Assembly: GCF_002105155.1 (NCBI RefSeq)
Contig: NW_019028997.1
Location: 412,001-476,000, forward strand
Direction: 5' to 3'
DNA length: 64,000 bases
Origin: Lobosporangium transversale
Taxonomy: Eukaryota > Mortierellomycota > Mortierellomycetes > Mortierellales > Mortierellaceae
The number at the start of each line of letters is the position of its first letter. The stretch's first letter is position 1. Both the position numbers and the translations under genes were made by a program. This document shows, one piece after another, positions 57,838 through 64,000 of this stretch. The notes below the pieces were generated by a model that was not told where the DNA came from, did not search any database, and worked only from the letters and a program-made list of their open reading frames with translations.

Positions 57838-57960
57838 CAGCCCCATTCGAACCATTTGAATAGAATTTCATTAGTATCGAGTTCGAATCGAATGAGGTAA
57901 GTTCGTTATCGATTCGAATGCTATTCAATACTCGAATCATTCGAACCATTGGCACAATAG
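57838..57960. mobile_element. TTCGAA-rich MITE, partial copy
   Basis: It begins CCCATTCGAACCATTTGAAT and shares with the 56338 copy the segment GATATCGAGTTC-like and GAGGTAAGTTCGTT. It ends ATTCGAACCATTGGCACAAT. Confidence 0.65.
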
Positions 57961-58106
57961 GAAATGATAATATTAAACTTGTATTGATTTTATTGATGTT
58001 ATTTATTTTTATTTTTTATTTTTATTTTTATTTTTTTTTTTGGTTGGGTGTAATAACATAATGACCGAGCCTACGCTACGCGTAACAATGCTTGCTACCT
58101 TTCATC

Positions 58107-58134
58107 AGTGCTCCTATTCGAACCATTCGAACCA
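58107..58134. mobile_element. MITE end abutting the solo Tc1 end
   Basis: CAGTGCTCCTATTCGAACCA is the same terminus as in the other TTCGAA-rich copies. It is cut off directly at the start of the solo Tc1-type sequence. Confidence 0.65.
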
Positions 58135-58372
58135 TTAGGTGAGAGGAGAAGTAACAGGAACATAAAATATAAGAAGTTATAATTTGCCATAGCAGATGCA
58201 ATGAGGTGCTGAAAGCAAATTGCAATTAAATGCTAATTAGGCCATGGATGGCGATGGCGATGACAGACAGTCCATAGAGGTGGGACAAATGAGAATGAGA
58301 AACTGTGGTGGCAGGGAAGATCATAAGAAAGGAAAAGGAGAATGAGTAATGAATGTTAAAAGGCGCACTATA
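58135..58372 (+). mobile_element. Solo 3' end of the second Tc1-like family
   Basis: It aligns by eye with 50425-50678 over its whole length. Shared strings include GGAGAAGTAACAGGAA, AAGCAAATTGCAATTAAATG, CAAATGAGAATGAGAAAC and CGCACTATA. No transposase remains. The pair gives the likely common terminus GCGCACTATA. Confidence 0.85.
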
Positions 58373-59144
58373 AACACGTTGTTGTTGGTGTCAATGATGC
58401 TTCCACTCTCAAGAAGTGTCCTGCATGTGATTCCTGTGGCGTAGTTTAGATACACGAATATGTTGTCAACTACGGGCACTTTGGCTACTCTATGGGCGGT
58501 CTCAAGTTGGTTGTGATAATTTGATGATCTGGGTAGTTGTATTGGAATTGCTTCGGCACAATGAGGTTTCCTTTTAAAATATGCGCCGAAGAGCTTTATT
58601 ACTATTGTTATTGTTATAATGACTAGTTATTACAAATGTGTTATTATTGCTGTTGTTATTATTGTACGTAACCCTTTTAGACTACGCTTTTATTTTATCT
58701 TGTTTTATTTCTTTACCTCTGCAACTGTCATAAAAGAAGTAGATTGAAACTGATAAAAGAGAACCATTAACTTGATCCATGTTATTCTGCTTTCAGAGGA
58801 ATTCGGTGATTTTTAAGGCTGTAGTCATCTACATGAATCATTTCAGAACTCCATTCTGACCATGAGTTGCTTGTTCGAATATCCCGTTTCTTCATACCCG
58901 AGCACGATTTTTTTTTTTTTATCAAAGTGGATGTGAATACGAATGTTAGGATCTTTTGTAATAATGCTTTCCAGTCCAATGTCAAAAGCGAGAGGCTTCA
59001 ATAGATCTAAAAATCATACGAAGAAAAGTTGTTTCTGACCAAAGATTTAATTTTGTGAGACTAATCACCATAGACGTTTCTCTTCCCCCTTTTTGATGGA
59101 CCCGTAAGAATGATGGCATAATTTGTCTTTATTGCGCCCATTCG

Positions 59145-59183
<39 letters not shown>

Positions 59184-60007
59184 GGACTCATTACACAGAC
59201 ATTCTCAAATGCAAACAGGATAGACTTGGGCCATGGAAGAAGCAAGCCAAAAAACTAATATCATCTAATTGTTGTGCACCAATAGAAGGGGTTTCTTGAG
59301 TAAAAAGAGATGAAGAGAAAGGAAATGCCTTCAATAGGCTTAAAACAAGAGAGACAATAATAAGGACAGTAACAGTGATAGCAGCAGGGGCTGAAGTAGA
59401 AGCAAAAGTGGAGGCAAAAGTAGAAGGCAGAAGAAGCAACAGCCAAAGCAGCAAAAGCAGTAGCAGTGGCAATAGCAATAGCAACAGCAACAGCAACAAC
59501 AATGGCAATAGAAAAAAGAAACAAATGTGAGAGCTAAAAAAAAAAAAATAAAAAAAAAAAAAAATAAAGTCTATTTTCATTACCATGGACTAAGAGGCAC
59601 ATGTTGAAGGAGAGGAGATCGAAAAAAGCGGATCAGTTAAATTAAATAACCTCAACGTTTTTTTACAGGTGAATGTGTGCAACCAGTCAACACCTCTCCC
59701 ACGGACACATTACTTGTTTGTCCAGACAATTTTTTTTTTTTACCCCACACTGGACCACTTTTCATCACACCAACATTCACACACTCAAATCTCTTTTAAA
59801 CTCCTTTCTCTTTCTCTTTCTCTTTCTCTCCTTTTCTCAATCCCCCTTCATTCCTAACCTCCCTACTACTACTATCACCATTACTAACTACAACAATAAC
59901 CATAACAGCAGCAGCAATAAGAACCATTCCCGTCAAATTGTTTTCGCTCTCTCCCTCTCTCTCTTACACTCTCTCTTTCCCCATCCTTCCCTCGCCTACT
60001 CCTACTC
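58373..60007. other. PFKFB upstream region and leader
   Basis: No gene is supported. It contains a T-run at 59150-59177, a CAG/CAA-like tract at 59440-59510, A-runs at 59537-59566, and a CT-rich block at 59795-59990. The CT-rich block probably forms the transcription start region and 5' UTR, like the one before KCS1. Confidence 0.55.
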
Positions 60008-63576
<3,569 letters not shown>

Positions 63577-63929
63577 GGTGCAAGCAAAAAGGAAAAAAGG
63601 AAAAAAAAAATACTATGGACTATTTGTGTACAACATGAAAGAAAGAAAGGTGGGGGAAGAGAAAAGACAAAAAAGTTCTATTTATTGCATATCATTTTCT
63701 CCCCTGCCTACATAATTCATATCGATTTTACTTGTCAATTATTCTGCCATCAATAAAAAAAAGTGTAACAGTAATCTTACATGTTCTGAAAAAGATTGTA
63801 GATATTTTTTCTTTTTTTCATTTCTAACTTTCATAAAGACTACAATCAACATAAAAAGCACACCTCTGTTTGAAAGGTAGAAGTGGCTGTTAATTGAGGT
63901 AAAGGATATAGCAATATGAACTCTCTGCG

Positions 63930-63965
<36 letters not shown>

Positions 63966-64000
63966 AATAAGGACATTCAAAGATAAAAAAAGATAATATC
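63577..64000. other. PFKFB 3' region
   Basis: It holds CAATAAAAAA at ~63751, a possible polyadenylation signal, and a 32-base T-run at 63933-63964. No further gene is seen. Confidence 0.55.

Noticed and set aside
59191-59586. Leu/Phe-rich minus-strand frames before PFKFB
   Set aside because: They come from simple CAG/CAA and A-rich tracts. The hydrophobic look is an artefact of low complexity.

Overview
The window looks like nuclear DNA of an early-diverging filamentous fungus, most likely Mortierellomycota or a related Mucoromycota lineage (inference). The reasons are: many short GT-AG introns, many carrying long T or A runs; fungal versions of SKI2, KCS1, AGE2-type ArfGAP, PPP4R2 and POL1; Crypton (Ndc10/GCR1_C) elements; and a leucine-rich-repeat receptor-like protein built the way I recall from Mortierellaceae. 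I saw no rRNA, tRNA, CRISPR array or bacterial-type operon.

Layout. 1-5 kb: a near-complete Crypton recombinase gene (+) broken by one nonsense codon and one frameshift, then a decayed second Crypton piece (-). 6.1-11.3 kb: SKI2 helicase (+). 11.5-14.5 kb: F-box/LRR protein (-). 14.6-16.7 kb: ArfGAP with a polyQ tract (-). 19.3-22.8 kb: Kcs1-type inositol hexakisphosphate kinase (+), behind a long pyrimidine-rich leader. 23.4-26.9 kb: a membrane protein joining two glycosyltransferase domains (-). 27.5-28.1 kb: a 560-bp foldback (hAT-like) element in the shared upstream region of that gene and POL1. 28.5-34.6 kb: DNA polymerase alpha catalytic subunit (+). 34.75-36.1 kb: Tc1/mariner copy. 36.6-39.8 kb: coiled-coil/LRR NLR-like protein (-). 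40.5-41.2 kb: 82-aa PLDN-type membrane protein (-). 41.5-43.0 kb: PPP4R2 (-).

43.3-58.4 kb is an island of mobile DNA. It holds a decayed unknown gene, a Helitron fragment, a DDE-transposase fragment, a young-looking pogo/Tigger-like element with 88-bp identical ends and no catalytic domain, a two-exon unknown gene, a Tc1-like element with long inverted ends, a broken paralogue of the NLR-like gene, two PIF/Harbinger-like gene pairs (SANT-like gene + and transposase - converging), and TTCGAA-rich MITEs. 60.0-63.6 kb returns to a host gene, the bifunctional 6-phosphofructo-2-kinase/fructose-2,6-bisphosphatase (+).

The host genes are housekeeping functions (RNA decay, ubiquitin targeting, vesicle traffic, inositol pyrophosphates, glycosylation, replication, phosphatase regulation, glycolytic control) with no evident common pathway. 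The most interesting items are the NLR-like protein with its uncharacterised N-terminal and central modules plus a broken nearby paralogue, the DDE-less Tigger-like element, the paired Harbinger modules and the double glycosyltransferase. Splice sites were assigned by eye and checked by reading-frame continuity.
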